A stretch of 64,000 nucleotides of DNA from an uncultured Verrucomicrobiota bacterium. Lineage in GTDB: Bacteria; Verrucomicrobiota; Verrucomicrobiia; Opitutales; Intestinicryptomonadaceae. Positions 44,461 to 54,472 of this stretch are shown here, one piece after another. The notes under the pieces were generated by a model that saw only the letters and a list, made by a program, of their open reading frames with translations, did not search any database and was not told where the DNA came from. Within the stretch, counting starts at the first letter, position 1; every line of letters starts with the position of its first letter. Made by a program: the position numbers and the translations under genes. The stretch spans positions 1 through 64,000 of the forward strand of contig CASFDK010000041.1 in the NCBI GenBank assembly GCA_949293415.1, written 5' to 3'.

Positions 44461-44829
44461 ATGAAACATACGGAAGACATTATCGTAAAACTTTTGCAGA
44501 TTCGGCAGGCGCGCAAGCTTATCGACTCCAACGTAATGTCCGACGATGACATCCAGAAACTCCGCGACCTTATCGCCAACAACCGCCGCCAGATTCCATC
44601 GTTTGCGCTGTCGCATTTCGACAGGCTCGAGTCGGACGGCAAGAGCGGCTTGGCCGAAGTGGCGGGCGGCAAGTGTTCCGCCTGCGGCGCGGAAATAGAC
44701 GCGGACGAAATAGAATACCTCAGAAAAAACAGAAACATAGGGGTTTGCGATAACTGCTTCGCATTCACGTATATCCCCGGCTCGCAATTCGACGTTTCCG
44801 CGTTCTTTAAAGATTTTCTCTCCAAATGA
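44461..44829 (+). CDS. Small C4 zinc-ribbon protein
   Basis: 122 aa from the ATG at 44461. A helical N-terminal half (LLQIRQARKLIDSNVMSDDD) is followed by a zinc ribbon with CSAC and CDNC pairs (about 77-80 and 100-103). The layout resembles zf-RING_7/CT398-like proteins but is shorter. Its stop overlaps the SulP start by 4 bases (ATGA). Function unknown. Confidence 0.65.
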   Translation: MKHTEDIIVKLLQIRQARKLIDSNVMSDDDIQKLRDLIANNRRQIPSFALSHFDRLESDGKSGLAEVAGGKCSACGAEIDADEIEYLRKNRNIGVCDNCFAFTYIPGSQFDVSAFFKDFLSK

Positions 44830-46526
44830 GCAATTCCAAATTCTCGTTCCACCCCAAGCTGCTTGACTGTCTTAGGGGCTATAATCGTTCCGTTTTCGCA
44901 GCCGATTTGTGCGCGGGTTTCAGCGTGGGCATCCTCGCGCTTCCGTTGGCGATGGCATTCGGCATAGCAAGCGGCGTAACTCCCGAACAGGGTATATACA
45001 CGGCGGTTGTCGCGGGCTTTATCATCTCGGTTTTCGGCGGCTCGAAGGTTCAGATAGGCGGGCCGACGGGCGCGTTCATCGTAATCGTTGCGGGTATAAT
45101 CGGACAATACGGCTACGCGTCGCTTGCGGTCGCAACGCTGATGGCGGGCGTGTTCCTGATAATTATGGGCGTTACGAAAATGGGCAACGCAATACGCTAC
45201 ATTCCGCGCCCCGTGGTGGTCGGCTTTACGAACGGCATCGCCATTCTGATTATGTCGACGCAAGTCAAGGATTTCTTCGGTCTGCAGATAGAGAAAATGC
45301 CCGAAGACTTCATTCCCAAATGCGCCGCAATCTTCAACGCGATAACGACAACCCATCTGCCCACGCTTTTCATCGGAATACTTTCGATGCTCGTAATAGT
45401 CTACTGGCCGCTGTCGTGGCGCAGGCGCGTCCCCGGTCAAATCGGCGCGATTTTCGTGGGCACTTTCGCCGCGCTTGCAATGGCGAAATTCGGTTGGCAG
45501 ACCGAGACAATCTACACGCGCTTCGGCGACATTCCGAACTCGCTGCCCCAATTCAAGTGGATTGAAATAGATTTCGCCAACATCAAAAATCTGACAATGC
45601 CCGCCTTTACAATCGCACTTCTTGCGGCTATTGAATCGTTGCTGTCGGCGGTTGTGGCGGACGGAATGATTGACGACAAGCACGATTCGAATCAGGAGCT
45701 TATCGCGCAGGGTATGGCGAACATCGCCGCCCCCTTCTTCCTCGGAATCCCCGCGACGGGCGCAATCGCTCGCACGGCAACCAACATCAAAAACGGCGGA
45801 CGCACGCCGATTGCGGGCGTGGTGCACTGCGTTGTTCTGCTCTGCATACTCGTGTTCGCCGCGCCCTACGCTCAGTACATTCCGTTGGCGACGCTCTCGG
45901 CGGTTCTGTTCGTGGTGGCGTTCAATATGGGCGACTGGTCGGCGTTCCCCGAAATGCGCCGCCTGCCCCGCTCCGACGACACCGTATTTATGGCAACCTT
46001 CCTGCTGACGGTCGTCTTCGGTCTGACCCTTGCGATAGAAGTGGGTATGATTCTGGCGGCGATGCTCTTTATCAGAAGGGTCTCGCAGACGACAAAGGTA
46101 ATGCTTGTAGACAAGAATCTTGAAACGAACCTCGCCAAATACTCGCTCGAAGGCAAGGACATCCCCGAAGGCGTGATGATTTTCCGCATCTTCGGCGCGC
46201 TGATGTTCGGCGCGGCGGACAAGCTCGAAAGCATTCTGACATCGATGGGCGAACGCCCGCGCATCGCCATTTTGCGCATGCGCACGGTTCTGGCTATGGA
46301 CGCGACAGCCCTCGACGTGCTCGACCACCTCTACGACAAGCTCAAGGCAAAGGGCGTGGATATGATTATCACGGGCGCGCACTCGCAGCCGCTCCATATG
46401 ATGCAGAAGTCGGGCTTCCTCGAAAAAATCGGCGAAGACAGGGTTCTGGAAAACATCGACGCGGCATTGGAAAAGTCGCGCGAAATCCTGAAGGCCGACG
46501 AAGAGGCGAAAGAGCGGCAGCAATAG
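44826..46526 (+). CDS. SulP-family anion transporter
   Basis: 566 aa. Polytopic inner-membrane transporter for sulfate, bicarbonate or similar anions. It has the SulP start region (DLCAGFSVGILALPLAMAFG), the PTGAFIVIVAGIIGQYG segment, and VGFTNGIAILIMSTQVKDFF, with about 14 hydrophobic segments to residue 440. A C-terminal STAS domain follows (about 440-560: IPEGVMIFRIFGALMFGAAD; LRMRTVLAMDATALDVLDHL). A terminator follows. Confidence 0.92.
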   Translation: MSNSKFSFHPKLLDCLRGYNRSVFAADLCAGFSVGILALPLAMAFGIASGVTPEQGIYTAVVAGFIISVFGGSKVQIGGPTGAFIVIVAGIIGQYGYASLAVATLMAGVFLIIMGVTKMGNAIRYIPRPVVVGFTNGIAILIMSTQVKDFFGLQIEKMPEDFIPKCAAIFNAITTTHLPTLFIGILSMLVIVYWPLSWRRRVPGQIGAIFVGTFAALAMAKFGWQTETIYTRFGDIPNSLPQFKWIEIDFANIKNLTMPAFTIALLAAIESLLSAVVADGMIDDKHDSNQELIAQGMANIAAPFFLGIPATGAIARTATNIKNGGRTPIAGVVHCVVLLCILVFAAPYAQYIPLATLSAVLFVVAFNMGDWSAFPEMRRLPRSDDTVFMATFLLTVVFGLTLAIEVGMILAAMLFIRRVSQTTKVMLVDKNLETNLAKYSLEGKDIPEGVMIFRIFGALMFGAADKLESILTSMGERPRIAILRMRTVLAMDATALDVLDHLYDKLKAKGVDMIITGAHSQPLHMMQKSGFLEKIGEDRVLENIDAALEKSREILKADEEAKERQQ

Positions 46527-46550
46527 CCCCGACGGAAAAACAAAACGCCG

Positions 46551-46588
46551 AATCCGCAACGCCCGAAACGCATTGCGGATTTTTTGTT
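46551..46588 (+). terminator. Terminator after the SulP gene
   Basis: AATCCGCAA pairs with TTGCGGATT, followed by TTTTG. An alternative stem GCCCGAAAC / GTTTCGGGC overlaps it and may compete. Confidence 0.7.
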
Positions 46589-46660
46589 TCGGGCTTTTCG
46601 ACGGACAAAAGTTAGTTTTTCGTTGAAAAACAAACCGACTTCGCCCATATTCACGCGATT

Positions 46661-47923
46661 ATGATAGACGTAAAAATATTGAGGGAACGCCCCGACTACG
46701 TAAAAGAAAAAATCGCGCTCAAGAAGTTCGACTGCGACATCGACGCGATTATGGCTTTCGACGTCGAAAGACGCAAAACACTTCAGGCGTTCGAAGATGC
46801 CCGCAACGCGCAAAACGTTGCAAGCAAGGCGATGGCGGAACTGCCCAAGGGTTCGCCCGAATTTAGGGAAAAAGTAGCCGAAATGAAGGTCGTTTCGGCA
46901 AAAGTAAAGGAACTCGAAGCCGCGGCAAACGAAGCCGAAAAAAAATGGAAGTCGATGCTCCTTACAATTCCGAACATCCCCGACGACTCTGTCCCCGTGG
47001 GCAGGAGCGACAAGGACAATGTCACCGTCTACACTTGGGGCGACGTAAGCAAAATCAAAAACGCCGTTCCCCACTGGGATCTGCCCTTTTTCAACGAACT
47101 GCTCGATTTTAAACGCGGTGTAAAGGTTACGGGCGCGGGCTTCCCGTTCTACGTCGGCGATATGGCGCGCCTCGTGCGCTCGCTGCTCGCCCTGTTCCTC
47201 GACGAAGCGCGCAACAACGGCTACCGCGAACTTATGTGCCCCATTATGGTCAACGCCGCAAGCGCGACCGCAACGGGCCAGCTGCCCGACAAAGAAGGTC
47301 AAATGTACCACGACGCGCAGGACGACTACTATATGATTCCCACCGCCGAAGTGCCCGTTACGAATTTCTTCCGCGACGAAGTTTTCGACGAATCGCAACT
47401 GCCCGTCTACGCCTGCGGCTATACTCCGTGCTTCCGCCGCGAAGCGGGAAGTTGGGGCAAGGACGTGCGCGGGCTCAACCGCCTGCACCAGTTCGACAAG
47501 GTAGAACTCGTAAAATGGGTGCACCCCGACCACGGGATGGAAGAGCTTGAAAAACTCCGCAAAGACGCGGAAAAAATCCTGCAAAAACTCGGTCTGCCCT
47601 ACCGCGTGCTTGCAATCTGCACGGGCGACATCGGCTTCCCCCACGCAAAACAGTTCGACCTCGAAGTGTGGGCGGCGGGTCAGCAAAAGTGGCTCGAGGT
47701 TTCAAGCTGCTCCTGCTTTACCGACTTTCAGGCGCGCCGCGCCAACATCCGTTTCCGCCCCGCAGACGGCGGCAAGCCGCGCAACGTCTATACGCTCAAC
47801 GGCTCGGGCTTGGCTATTCCCCGCGTTCTTGCCGCGCTGCTCGAAAACAACGTGCGCGACGACGGCAAGGTACAAATCCCCGAAGTGCTCAGACACTGGT
47901 ACGGCGGAGAAACAATCGGCTAA
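46661..47923 (+). CDS. serS: Seryl-tRNA synthetase
   Basis: 420 aa. An N-terminal coiled-coil arm (about 30-105: FEDARNAQNVASKAMAELPK ... LEAAANEAEKKWKSML) and a class II catalytic core are present. Motif 2 is CFRREAGSWGKDVRGLNRLH and motif 3 GSGLAIPRVLAALLEN. Length is typical. ffh follows after 18 bases. Confidence 0.97.
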   Translation: MIDVKILRERPDYVKEKIALKKFDCDIDAIMAFDVERRKTLQAFEDARNAQNVASKAMAELPKGSPEFREKVAEMKVVSAKVKELEAAANEAEKKWKSMLLTIPNIPDDSVPVGRSDKDNVTVYTWGDVSKIKNAVPHWDLPFFNELLDFKRGVKVTGAGFPFYVGDMARLVRSLLALFLDEARNNGYRELMCPIMVNAASATATGQLPDKEGQMYHDAQDDYYMIPTAEVPVTNFFRDEVFDESQLPVYACGYTPCFRREAGSWGKDVRGLNRLHQFDKVELVKWVHPDHGMEELEKLRKDAEKILQKLGLPYRVLAICTGDIGFPHAKQFDLEVWAAGQQKWLEVSSCSCFTDFQARRANIRFRPADGGKPRNVYTLNGSGLAIPRVLAALLENNVRDDGKVQIPEVLRHWYGGETIG

Positions 47924-47941
47924 CGCAAAATCCCCCGATTT

Positions 47942-49276
47942 ATGTTTGAAGGTCTTACGGAAAATCTGTCGAAAGCCCTGCGCAATCTTCGCGGTCTGGG
48001 AAAACTGACCGACGAAAACATGGCGGAGGCTCTCGGCGAAGTCCGCAAAGCCCTTCTGTCGGCGGACGTGCATTTCAAGGTCGCCCGCGAATTCACCGAA
48101 AGGGTGCGCGAAAAATGCGTCGGGCAGGAGGTGATAAAATCAATCACCCCCGGTCAGCAGGTGATAAAAATCATCAGCGACGAACTCGAACAGCTTCTCG
48201 GCGAAGGCTCAACGGAACTCTCGCCGGTACGCCCGCTGAAAATAATGATGGTCGGTCTCCACGGCTCGGGCAAGACGACGACTTCGGCGAAAATCGCGGG
48301 CATGCTCAAAAAGCGCGGAATGAAGCCCGCGCTGATAGCGTGCGACATCTACCGCCCCGCGGCAATCGACCAACTGGAGGCACTCGGCAAACAAATCGGC
48401 GTTGCGGTATACTCCGACAGAAACTCGAAAGACGTGCCCGCCCTCGCCGAACGGCTCGAAAAACTCGCGGTTTCCGACGGCGCGGACGCGGTGATTTTCG
48501 ACACCGCGGGCAGACTGCAAATAGACCAAGAGCTTATCGCCGAAATCGTAAAACTCAAGGAGGTCGAAAAGCCGCAGGAAGTGCTGCTTGTCGCCGACGC
48601 CGCCCTCGGTCAGGAGGCGGTGAACGTGGCAAAAGCCTTCAACGAAGCCGTGCAAATCACGGGCGTTGTGCTCACGAAGCTCGACGGCGACGCGCGCGGC
48701 GGCGCGGCTCTCTCGATAAAAACGGTCTCGGGCGCGCCGATAAAATTCGTAGGTACGGGCGAAAAGCTCGAGAACATCGAAATCTTCCACCCCGACCGAA
48801 TGACCCAGCGCATCCTCGGCATGGGCGACGTTGTGAGCCTTGTCGAACGCGCGCAGGAGACAATCGACGCGGAGGAAGCCCAGAAAATGGCGGAAAAACT
48901 CCGCAGGGCTGAATTCGACCTCGAAGACTTTCTTGCCCAAATGCGGCAGATAAAAAAGCTCGGCTCGATGGGCAACATAATCAAGATGATTCCCGGGCTG
49001 AACGGCATAAACGTGGGCGAGCGCGAGGAAAGGAAAATGCGTCAAACCGAGGCGATTATCCTTTCAATGACCCCCGACGAACGGCACAATCCGAACATCA
49101 TAAACGCGCGTCGCAGGCTGAGAATAGCGGCGGGCTCGGGCACACAGGTGCGCGACGTAAACGCCCTGCTGAAACAGTTCGAGGGAATGCGCAAGATGAT
49201 GAAGATGATGCGCGGCGAAAAGGGCAAACGCCGAATGGCGGGAATGATGAACGCAATGCGCAAACGCGGAATGTAG
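47942..49276 (+). CDS. ffh: Signal recognition particle protein Ffh
   Basis: 444 aa. N and G domains: GTPase P-loop [10 protein letters not shown] (about 104), DTAGRLQ (about 187), [14 protein letters not shown] (about 245). The methionine-rich M domain that binds 4.5S RNA and signal peptides covers about 300-444 ([20 protein letters not shown] ... [20 protein letters not shown]). It targets inner-membrane proteins co-translationally, so it works with yidC. Confidence 0.97.
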   Translation: MFEGLTENLSKALRNLRGLGKLTDENMAEALGEVRKALLSADVHFKVAREFTERVREKCVGQEVIKSITPGQQVIKIISDELEQLLGEGSTELSPVRPLKIMMVGLHGSGKTTTSAKIAGMLKKRGMKPALIACDIYRPAAIDQLEALGKQIGVAVYSDRNSKDVPALAERLEKLAVSDGADAVIFDTAGRLQIDQELIAEIVKLKEVEKPQEVLLVADAALGQEAVNVAKAFNEAVQITGVVLTKLDGDARGGAALSIKTVSGAPIKFVGTGEKLENIEIFHPDRMTQRILGMGDVVSLVERAQETIDAEEAQKMAEKLRRAEFDLEDFLAQMRQIKKLGSMGNIIKMIPGLNGINVGEREERKMRQTEAIILSMTPDERHNPNIINARRRLRIAAGSGTQVRDVNALLKQFEGMRKMMKMMRGEKGKRRMAGMMNAMRKRGM

Positions 49277-49318
49277 CACAACCCGACCGCAACGCCTCTA
49301 CAAAAAAACAAGACCGCA

Positions 49319-49353
49319 AACCGCCTCGGAGCTTTTTCCGACGCGGTTTTTCT
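49319..49353 (+). terminator. Terminator after ffh
   Basis: AACCGC-C-TCGGA pairs with TCCGA-C-GCGGTT (one internal mismatch) and is followed by TTTCT. It is nearly identical to the hairpin at 50955-50990. Confidence 0.85.
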
Positions 49354-49471
49354 GTGCGCGGATTTCCGCCCGTTGCCCTCTTTCCGCCCCTTGCCGCCAT
49401 TCGAATAAATCTTGTTGACTCGTTTTCATCCCGCTACTATGGGTTGTTCCCCAATCTATATGCAACACACT

Positions 49472-50929
49472 ATGAAGAAACTGAAACTGCTCATTTGCGC
49501 GGGCGCAATGCTCCCGCTGTTGCTGGCAACATCCTGCAAAAGCGTTTGCGCAGCGTCGGGCGAAAAAAACTTCGTGGAAATCTCGAAGACCGACAACCGC
49601 TACCTCGCGCTCAAAGACGGATCGACATACATTCCAATCGGGCTGAACTTCTGCTGGCCGCCGAACGCGTGGGACAGCAACGACGAACAAAAGACGCTCG
49701 ACGAGATTGAACGCCAGCTCGACAACCTCGCGAAAAACGGCGGCAACTTCGTCAGAATCTGGATTAGCGCGGACTTCACAGAACCCGAAATCGCCGAGGG
49801 AATCTACGACGAAAACAAGGCGAAGCGGCTCGACAAAATCGTCGATATGTGCGCCAAGCGCGGAATCAAGGCGAAGATGTGCCTGCACCACTTCACGCGG
49901 CTTAGCGGCGGAACGCCGTCGCACGGAGTTGCGAACAAGCACTACACCCGCAAATTTTACGACAAAAAATTCGGCGGCAGCTTCGCCGACAACGCCGACT
50001 TTTTCACAAATCCAAAGGGCAAGGCACTGTATCTAAAACGGCTCGACTTCTTCGCGAAACGTTACGCCGACAACCCGACAATCTTCGCGTGGGAATTGTG
50101 GAACGAATTCGACTGCGTAAAAATGCCGAAGGAAATCCATATGCCGTGGACGGTCGAAATGCTCGGCGAACTGCGCAAACGCTTCCCGAACAATTTGGCG
50201 ACACAAAGTTACGGCAGCTTCGAAGGCAAACCCGAAAGGATGGAAAGATTCATAAAGGAATTCTACGTTCTTCCGCAGGACGACCTCGTGCAAATCCACC
50301 GCTACAACCTGCCCAACGACAACCTCCCCGAGCTCGAGGGAGCGCAGGATGTCTGCCTTGCATCGGCAATCGAACGCGTATTCGCAACGAACCCGCAAAA
50401 GCCCGTACTTCTCGCCGAAACGGGGGTCGCCAAGCGCAACTACGCGTCGCGTTCGCCCGAGCACGACGCCGACAGGGAAGGCATAATTTTGCACGACACA
50501 ATTTTCGCGCCGTTCTTTGCGGGAGCGGCGGGCACGGGGCACATCTGGTATTGGGATGTGTACGTCCAAAAGTACAACCTCTGGTATCACTTCGACCGCT
50601 TCTCAAAGGCAATCGAGGGGTTCGACCCCGCCGCGCAACACGCAAGACCGTTCCGCGCCGACACGAAAGAACTGCGCGTCTACGGGCTGAAAGGCCAGTC
50701 GCAGACAATGCTCTGGTGCAGGGACAAATCGTCCGACATCCACACAGAGCTGCGCGACAACATCCCCGCAAAGGAGCTTGTCGGCTTGAAGATAAAAATC
50801 GACGGCAAATTTTCCAAAGCCCGCGCGTACCTCGATTGGGAGGATAAATGGGCGGAGCTGAAAATCGGCGGCGGCGAAATAGTCCTGCCCAAATTCAGAC
50901 GCTCAATCACCGTGCGCCTCGAAAAATAG
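49472..50929 (+). CDS. Secreted GH5-like (clan GH-A) glycoside hydrolase
   Basis: 485 aa from the ATG at 49472. The N-terminus MKKLKLLICAGAMLPLLLAT followed by SC looks like a lipoprotein signal. The barrel opens with YIPIGLNFCWPPNAWD, has the acid/base motif AWELWNEFD (Glu near 210) and a nucleophile candidate LLAETGV (near 316), as in mannanase/cellulase-like GH5. A C-terminal beta domain of about 100 residues follows. Substrate unproven. It opens the degradation island. Confidence 0.82.
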   Translation: MKKLKLLICAGAMLPLLLATSCKSVCAASGEKNFVEISKTDNRYLALKDGSTYIPIGLNFCWPPNAWDSNDEQKTLDEIERQLDNLAKNGGNFVRIWISADFTEPEIAEGIYDENKAKRLDKIVDMCAKRGIKAKMCLHHFTRLSGGTPSHGVANKHYTRKFYDKKFGGSFADNADFFTNPKGKALYLKRLDFFAKRYADNPTIFAWELWNEFDCVKMPKEIHMPWTVEMLGELRKRFPNNLATQSYGSFEGKPERMERFIKEFYVLPQDDLVQIHRYNLPNDNLPELEGAQDVCLASAIERVFATNPQKPVLLAETGVAKRNYASRSPEHDADREGIILHDTIFAPFFAGAAGTGHIWYWDVYVQKYNLWYHFDRFSKAIEGFDPAAQHARPFRADTKELRVYGLKGQSQTMLWCRDKSSDIHTELRDNIPAKELVGLKIKIDGKFSKARAYLDWEDKWAELKIGGGEIVLPKFRRSITVRLEK

Positions 50930-50954
50930 GTACAGGGTAAAAAGCAAATTTCCA

Positions 50955-50990
50955 AACCGCCTCGGAGTTTTTCCGATGCGGTTTTTTCTT
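50955..50990 (+). terminator. Terminator after the GH5-like gene
   Basis: AACCGC-C-TCGGA pairs with TCCGA-T-GCGGTT, then TTTTCTT. Same stem and same mismatch position as 49319-49353. Confidence 0.85.
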
Positions 50991-51024
50991 GTCGGCGTTT
51001 CGCGCTTCGGTAGAATTCAGGCGT

Positions 51025-52617
51025 ATGTCCATCAAAACAATCGCAATACTTTTCGCCTCCGCGCTGTGCTCGCTTGCGGTGGCACAACCGCAAGACTCTT
51101 CGGCGCTGCAAAAAAAGCTCTCGGCGTATGTCGAAAAATTCAATGCCGACGACGACGAACTTTACGTCAATTCAATTCCAAATTCGGAAGCCGGAAAATT
51201 TATGCTCGAAAACGTCCCGCTCTTCGAGTGCCCCGACGAAGACATCACAGCGACCTACTACTTCAGATGGTGGACTTTCCGCAAACACGTCGAAAAAACG
51301 CCCGACGGTTTTGTCGTCACCGAGTTTATGCCGAAGGTCGAGTGGGCGGGGAAATACAATACGATAGCCTGCCCCGCCGCCCACCAAATACGCGAGGCGC
51401 GCTGGCTAAGAAACGGCGCAATCGCCGCCGACTACGCGCGTTTTTGGAAGACCGCAAAGCACGTCCGCAGCTTCTCGTTCTGGTATGCCGACACCGTGTG
51501 GCAGCTGCACCTCGCCCGCCCCGACGAAAAGCTTCTGCGCGACCTCTATCCCGCCCTCAAGACGAACGTCGCCGCGTGGGAGAAGTCGAACCTCGACCCC
51601 GAGAACGGACTCTTCTGGCAGCGCGACCTCGCCGACGGAATGGAGCTTTCCATCTCGGGCGCACTCAACGCCCGCTGGTGCGGATACCGCCCCACGATAA
51701 ACTCGTATATGTACGCAGACTACGCCGCGCTTTCGAAAATCGCCGAAGTTCTCGGCAACGAAACCGACGCGCAACTTTACGCCGCAAAAGCCGAAAACCT
51801 CAAGAAACTGATAAACGGAAAGCTCTGGGATACCGACGCAAAATTCTACAAGGTTATGCCGAAAAACGGCTACGACGGCAGGCTCGCCGACGTGCGCGAA
51901 CTGCACGGCTACACGCCGTGGTATTTCGGAATCGCGCCGAAGGAATATGCCGACGCGTGGAAACAGATAACGCTCTCCGACGGCTTCAAGTCGAAGTTCG
52001 GACTGACGACGGCGGAGCGGCGCGACGGGCGTTTCAGACTTTCGTACATAGGACACGAGTGCCAGTGGAACGGTCCCGTCTGGCCGTTCTCGACATCGAT
52101 TACACTGACCGCGCTGGCAAACTTCCTCAACGATTTCGAAAACCGCCCCGTCGACAAAGCCGACTACCTCGACGCGCTGAAAACCTACGCCGCCTCGCAC
52201 ACGCTGACAAGATCCGACGGCAAAAAAGTCTTTTGGATTGATGAATGCCAACACCCCGACACGGGCGACTGGATTACCCGCACCCGCCTGCTCTCTTGGG
52301 ACAAGCGCAGCGTTGCCTACAAAAAGGAGCGCGGCAAAGACTACAACCACTCCACTTTCGCCGACCTCGTGATAACGGGACTTGTGGGCTTGCGGCCGTC
52401 GGCGGGAAATTCCGTCGAGCTAAACCCGCTCGCGCCCGCAAGCTGGAAATATTTCTGCCTCGAAGACCTCGAATACAAGAACGCGAAAATCTCGATTTAC
52501 TGGGACGCCGACGGCTCGCGCTACGGCAGGGGCGCGGGGCTTTCGATATTCGCAAACGGCAAACGCATAGCCCGTTCCGACAGGATAGAAAAGCTCTCGA
52601 CAAAGATCCCCCGATAA
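51025..52617 (+). CDS. Secreted MGH1-like (GH63/GH37-type) glycosidase
   Basis: 530 aa from the ATG at 51025; signal peptide (KTIAILFASALCSLAVAQ). The sequence fits an (alpha/alpha)6-barrel glucosidase of the MGH1-like group: YFRWWTFRKHVEKTPDGFVV near the start, LFWQRDLADGMELSISG (about 195, with an Asp-x-x-Asp/Glu cluster), YRPTINSYMYADYAALSKIA, and HECQWNGPVWPFSTSI near 345. The C-terminal part is beta-rich. Substrate unknown; alpha-glucosides or alpha-mannosides would fit the family. It lies 110 bases before the FAD gene. Confidence 0.8.
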   Translation: MSIKTIAILFASALCSLAVAQPQDSSALQKKLSAYVEKFNADDDELYVNSIPNSEAGKFMLENVPLFECPDEDITATYYFRWWTFRKHVEKTPDGFVVTEFMPKVEWAGKYNTIACPAAHQIREARWLRNGAIAADYARFWKTAKHVRSFSFWYADTVWQLHLARPDEKLLRDLYPALKTNVAAWEKSNLDPENGLFWQRDLADGMELSISGALNARWCGYRPTINSYMYADYAALSKIAEVLGNETDAQLYAAKAENLKKLINGKLWDTDAKFYKVMPKNGYDGRLADVRELHGYTPWYFGIAPKEYADAWKQITLSDGFKSKFGLTTAERRDGRFRLSYIGHECQWNGPVWPFSTSITLTALANFLNDFENRPVDKADYLDALKTYAASHTLTRSDGKKVFWIDECQHPDTGDWITRTRLLSWDKRSVAYKKERGKDYNHSTFADLVITGLVGLRPSAGNSVELNPLAPASWKYFCLEDLEYKNAKISIYWDADGSRYGRGAGLSIFANGKRIARSDRIEKLSTKIPR

Positions 52618-52727
52618 CGGCGAAAAATCGGCTTGCATTTTCGCGCAATTCATTCAGTTCTTTTTCCGTCGGTCCCTTGCACTTTGCGCGGGACGGCTGC
52701 AACTATTATATATTGTTAGAAAAAACT

Positions 52728-54371
52728 ATGATGGAAAATACGAAAAAAATCATGCTCTCCGCGCTTACCGCACTGGCGGCTTTCGCGGCGGCACAGGCGG
52801 AGGCAGCGTTGCCCGCGCCGACAACACCAAATCCGGGGCTTAAATACTACTATCCCGTGCCGAAGGCGGAAAACCCCGTCGAAGGCAACTACGACATCGT
52901 GGTCTACGGCGGCACTCCGGGGGGCGTGGGCGCGGCTGTCCAAGCCCGCAGAATGGGCAAAACGGCGGCTCTGTACGTCTTCAGAAGACACGTCGGCGGT
53001 ATGACATCGGGCGGGTTAACCGCAACCGACATCGGCAAGCGCAGCACAATCGGCGGCATCGCAAAGGAATTTTTCGACAGACTCGGCAAGTGGACCGGCT
53101 TCCGCCCCAGCGAAGCCGAAACGATGTTCCTTACGATGCTTCAGGAATCGGGGGTTGAAGTCTTCTTCGAGCACCGTCTGGAAAAGGTCGAAACCAAGGA
53201 CGGAAAAATCGTAAAGATTTTCTTTGAAAACGGAAACTCGGCAAAGGGCAAAGTGTTCGTCGACGCAACGTACGAGGGCGACCTGCTCGCGGCGGCGGGC
53301 GTATCGTATATGCTCGGACGCGAAGACAACGCGCGTTTCAACGAAACATACAACGGAACGTACTTCTCGAAACACAGCCACCTGCCGCGCTTCGCGGTCG
53401 ACCCCTACAAGGTCAAGGGCGATCCCTCGAGCGGTCTGCTCGAAGGCGTAACCGACACAAAGGTAGACGTTCTCGGAAAGGGCGACAAAAAGCTTCAGGC
53501 ATACTGCTTCAGGATGTGGGCGATGAAGGACGGCAAGCACGTTGCGTGGCCCAAGCCCGAAGGATACCGCCCCGAACGCTACGAGCTTCTCAAACGCTAC
53601 GTCAACGGCGCGCCCTCCGAATTCTGGGATTTGCGCTACAGGCACGGTCCAGTAAAGCTCAACGAAGGCGACTGCAACAATGCCGGTCCGATTTCCATCG
53701 ACCACGTCGGCGCAAACTTCAACTGGGTTGACGCATCCTATGCCGAACGCGAAAAAATCTTCCAAGACCACGTAAACTACCAGCAGGGCTTTATGTACTT
53801 CCTCGCGAACGACCCGTCCGTTCCGCAGGGTCTGCAAAAGCGCGTCGCCGAATACGGTCTGGACGCATTCGAATTCCCCGAAACCGGGCACTGGCCGCAC
53901 GAGCTGTACGTCCGCGAAGGCCGCCGTATGCTTTCCGACTACGTAATGACGCAGGCGAACTGCCAGGGTAGGGAAATCGCGCCGAAGTCGGTGGGGCTGG
54001 GCAGCTACCAGATGGACTCGCACCACATCGAACGCGTTGTCGTCGACGGCAAAATGGCGATGGAAGGCGGCTTCGAAAAGCCCGTCAAAATCACCTACCC
54101 CGTCAGCTACGACAGTATCGTTCCGAAGAAGTCGGAGTGCAAAAACCTGTTCGTGCCGTTCGCCCTGTCGGCTTCGCACGTGGCATTCGGCTCGATTAGA
54201 ATGGAACCGAACCTCATCATCCTCGGCCAAAGCTCGGCGACGGCCGCGGCAATCGCCATCGACGGGAACATAGCAGTTCAGGATGTCGACTACGCAAAGC
54301 TCCGCGCCCGCCTGCTCAAGGACGGTCAGATAATCGACCCCGTTCCGACGAAAAAGAAGGCTAAGAAATAG
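52728..54371 (+). CDS. Secreted FAD-dependent oxidoreductase (FAD_oxidored, xanthan-lyase-like)
   Basis: 547 aa from the first of two adjacent ATGs. Signal peptide (KKIMLSALTALAAFAAAQAE). The dinucleotide motif YDIVVYGGTPGGVGAAVQAR lies at about 47-66, followed by the family hallmark RHVGGMTSGGLTATD; KGKVFVDATYEGDLLAAAGV is the conserved middle motif. It is common beside hydrolases in Verrucomicrobia and Bacteroidetes. The redox substrate is likely a sugar, but unproven. Confidence 0.88.
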   Translation: MMENTKKIMLSALTALAAFAAAQAEAALPAPTTPNPGLKYYYPVPKAENPVEGNYDIVVYGGTPGGVGAAVQARRMGKTAALYVFRRHVGGMTSGGLTATDIGKRSTIGGIAKEFFDRLGKWTGFRPSEAETMFLTMLQESGVEVFFEHRLEKVETKDGKIVKIFFENGNSAKGKVFVDATYEGDLLAAAGVSYMLGREDNARFNETYNGTYFSKHSHLPRFAVDPYKVKGDPSSGLLEGVTDTKVDVLGKGDKKLQAYCFRMWAMKDGKHVAWPKPEGYRPERYELLKRYVNGAPSEFWDLRYRHGPVKLNEGDCNNAGPISIDHVGANFNWVDASYAEREKIFQDHVNYQQGFMYFLANDPSVPQGLQKRVAEYGLDAFEFPETGHWPHELYVREGRRMLSDYVMTQANCQGREIAPKSVGLGSYQMDSHHIERVVVDGKMAMEGGFEKPVKITYPVSYDSIVPKKSECKNLFVPFALSASHVAFGSIRMEPNLIILGQSSATAAAIAIDGNIAVQDVDYAKLRARLLKDGQIIDPVPTKKKAKK

Positions 54372-54401
54372 GAAATTTGCGGGACGACCCGAACAAACAA
54401 A

Positions 54402-54440
54402 AACGCGGCGGATTTTCCATTCCGTCGCGTTTTTTATTTT
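54402..54440. terminator. Terminator between FAD gene and SGNH gene
   Basis: AACGCG-G-CGGA pairs with TCCG-T-CGCGTT, followed by TTTTATTTT on the plus strand and preceded by an A-run, so it may serve both convergent genes. Confidence 0.7.
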
Positions 54441-54472
54441 CCCTGAAGCGTGATTGCTCCCGCGAAACCTGT

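Noticed and set aside
44454-46559. 701-codon minus-strand frame opposite the SulP transporter
   Set aside because: Shadow frame; the transporter and its STAS domain are intact on the plus strand.
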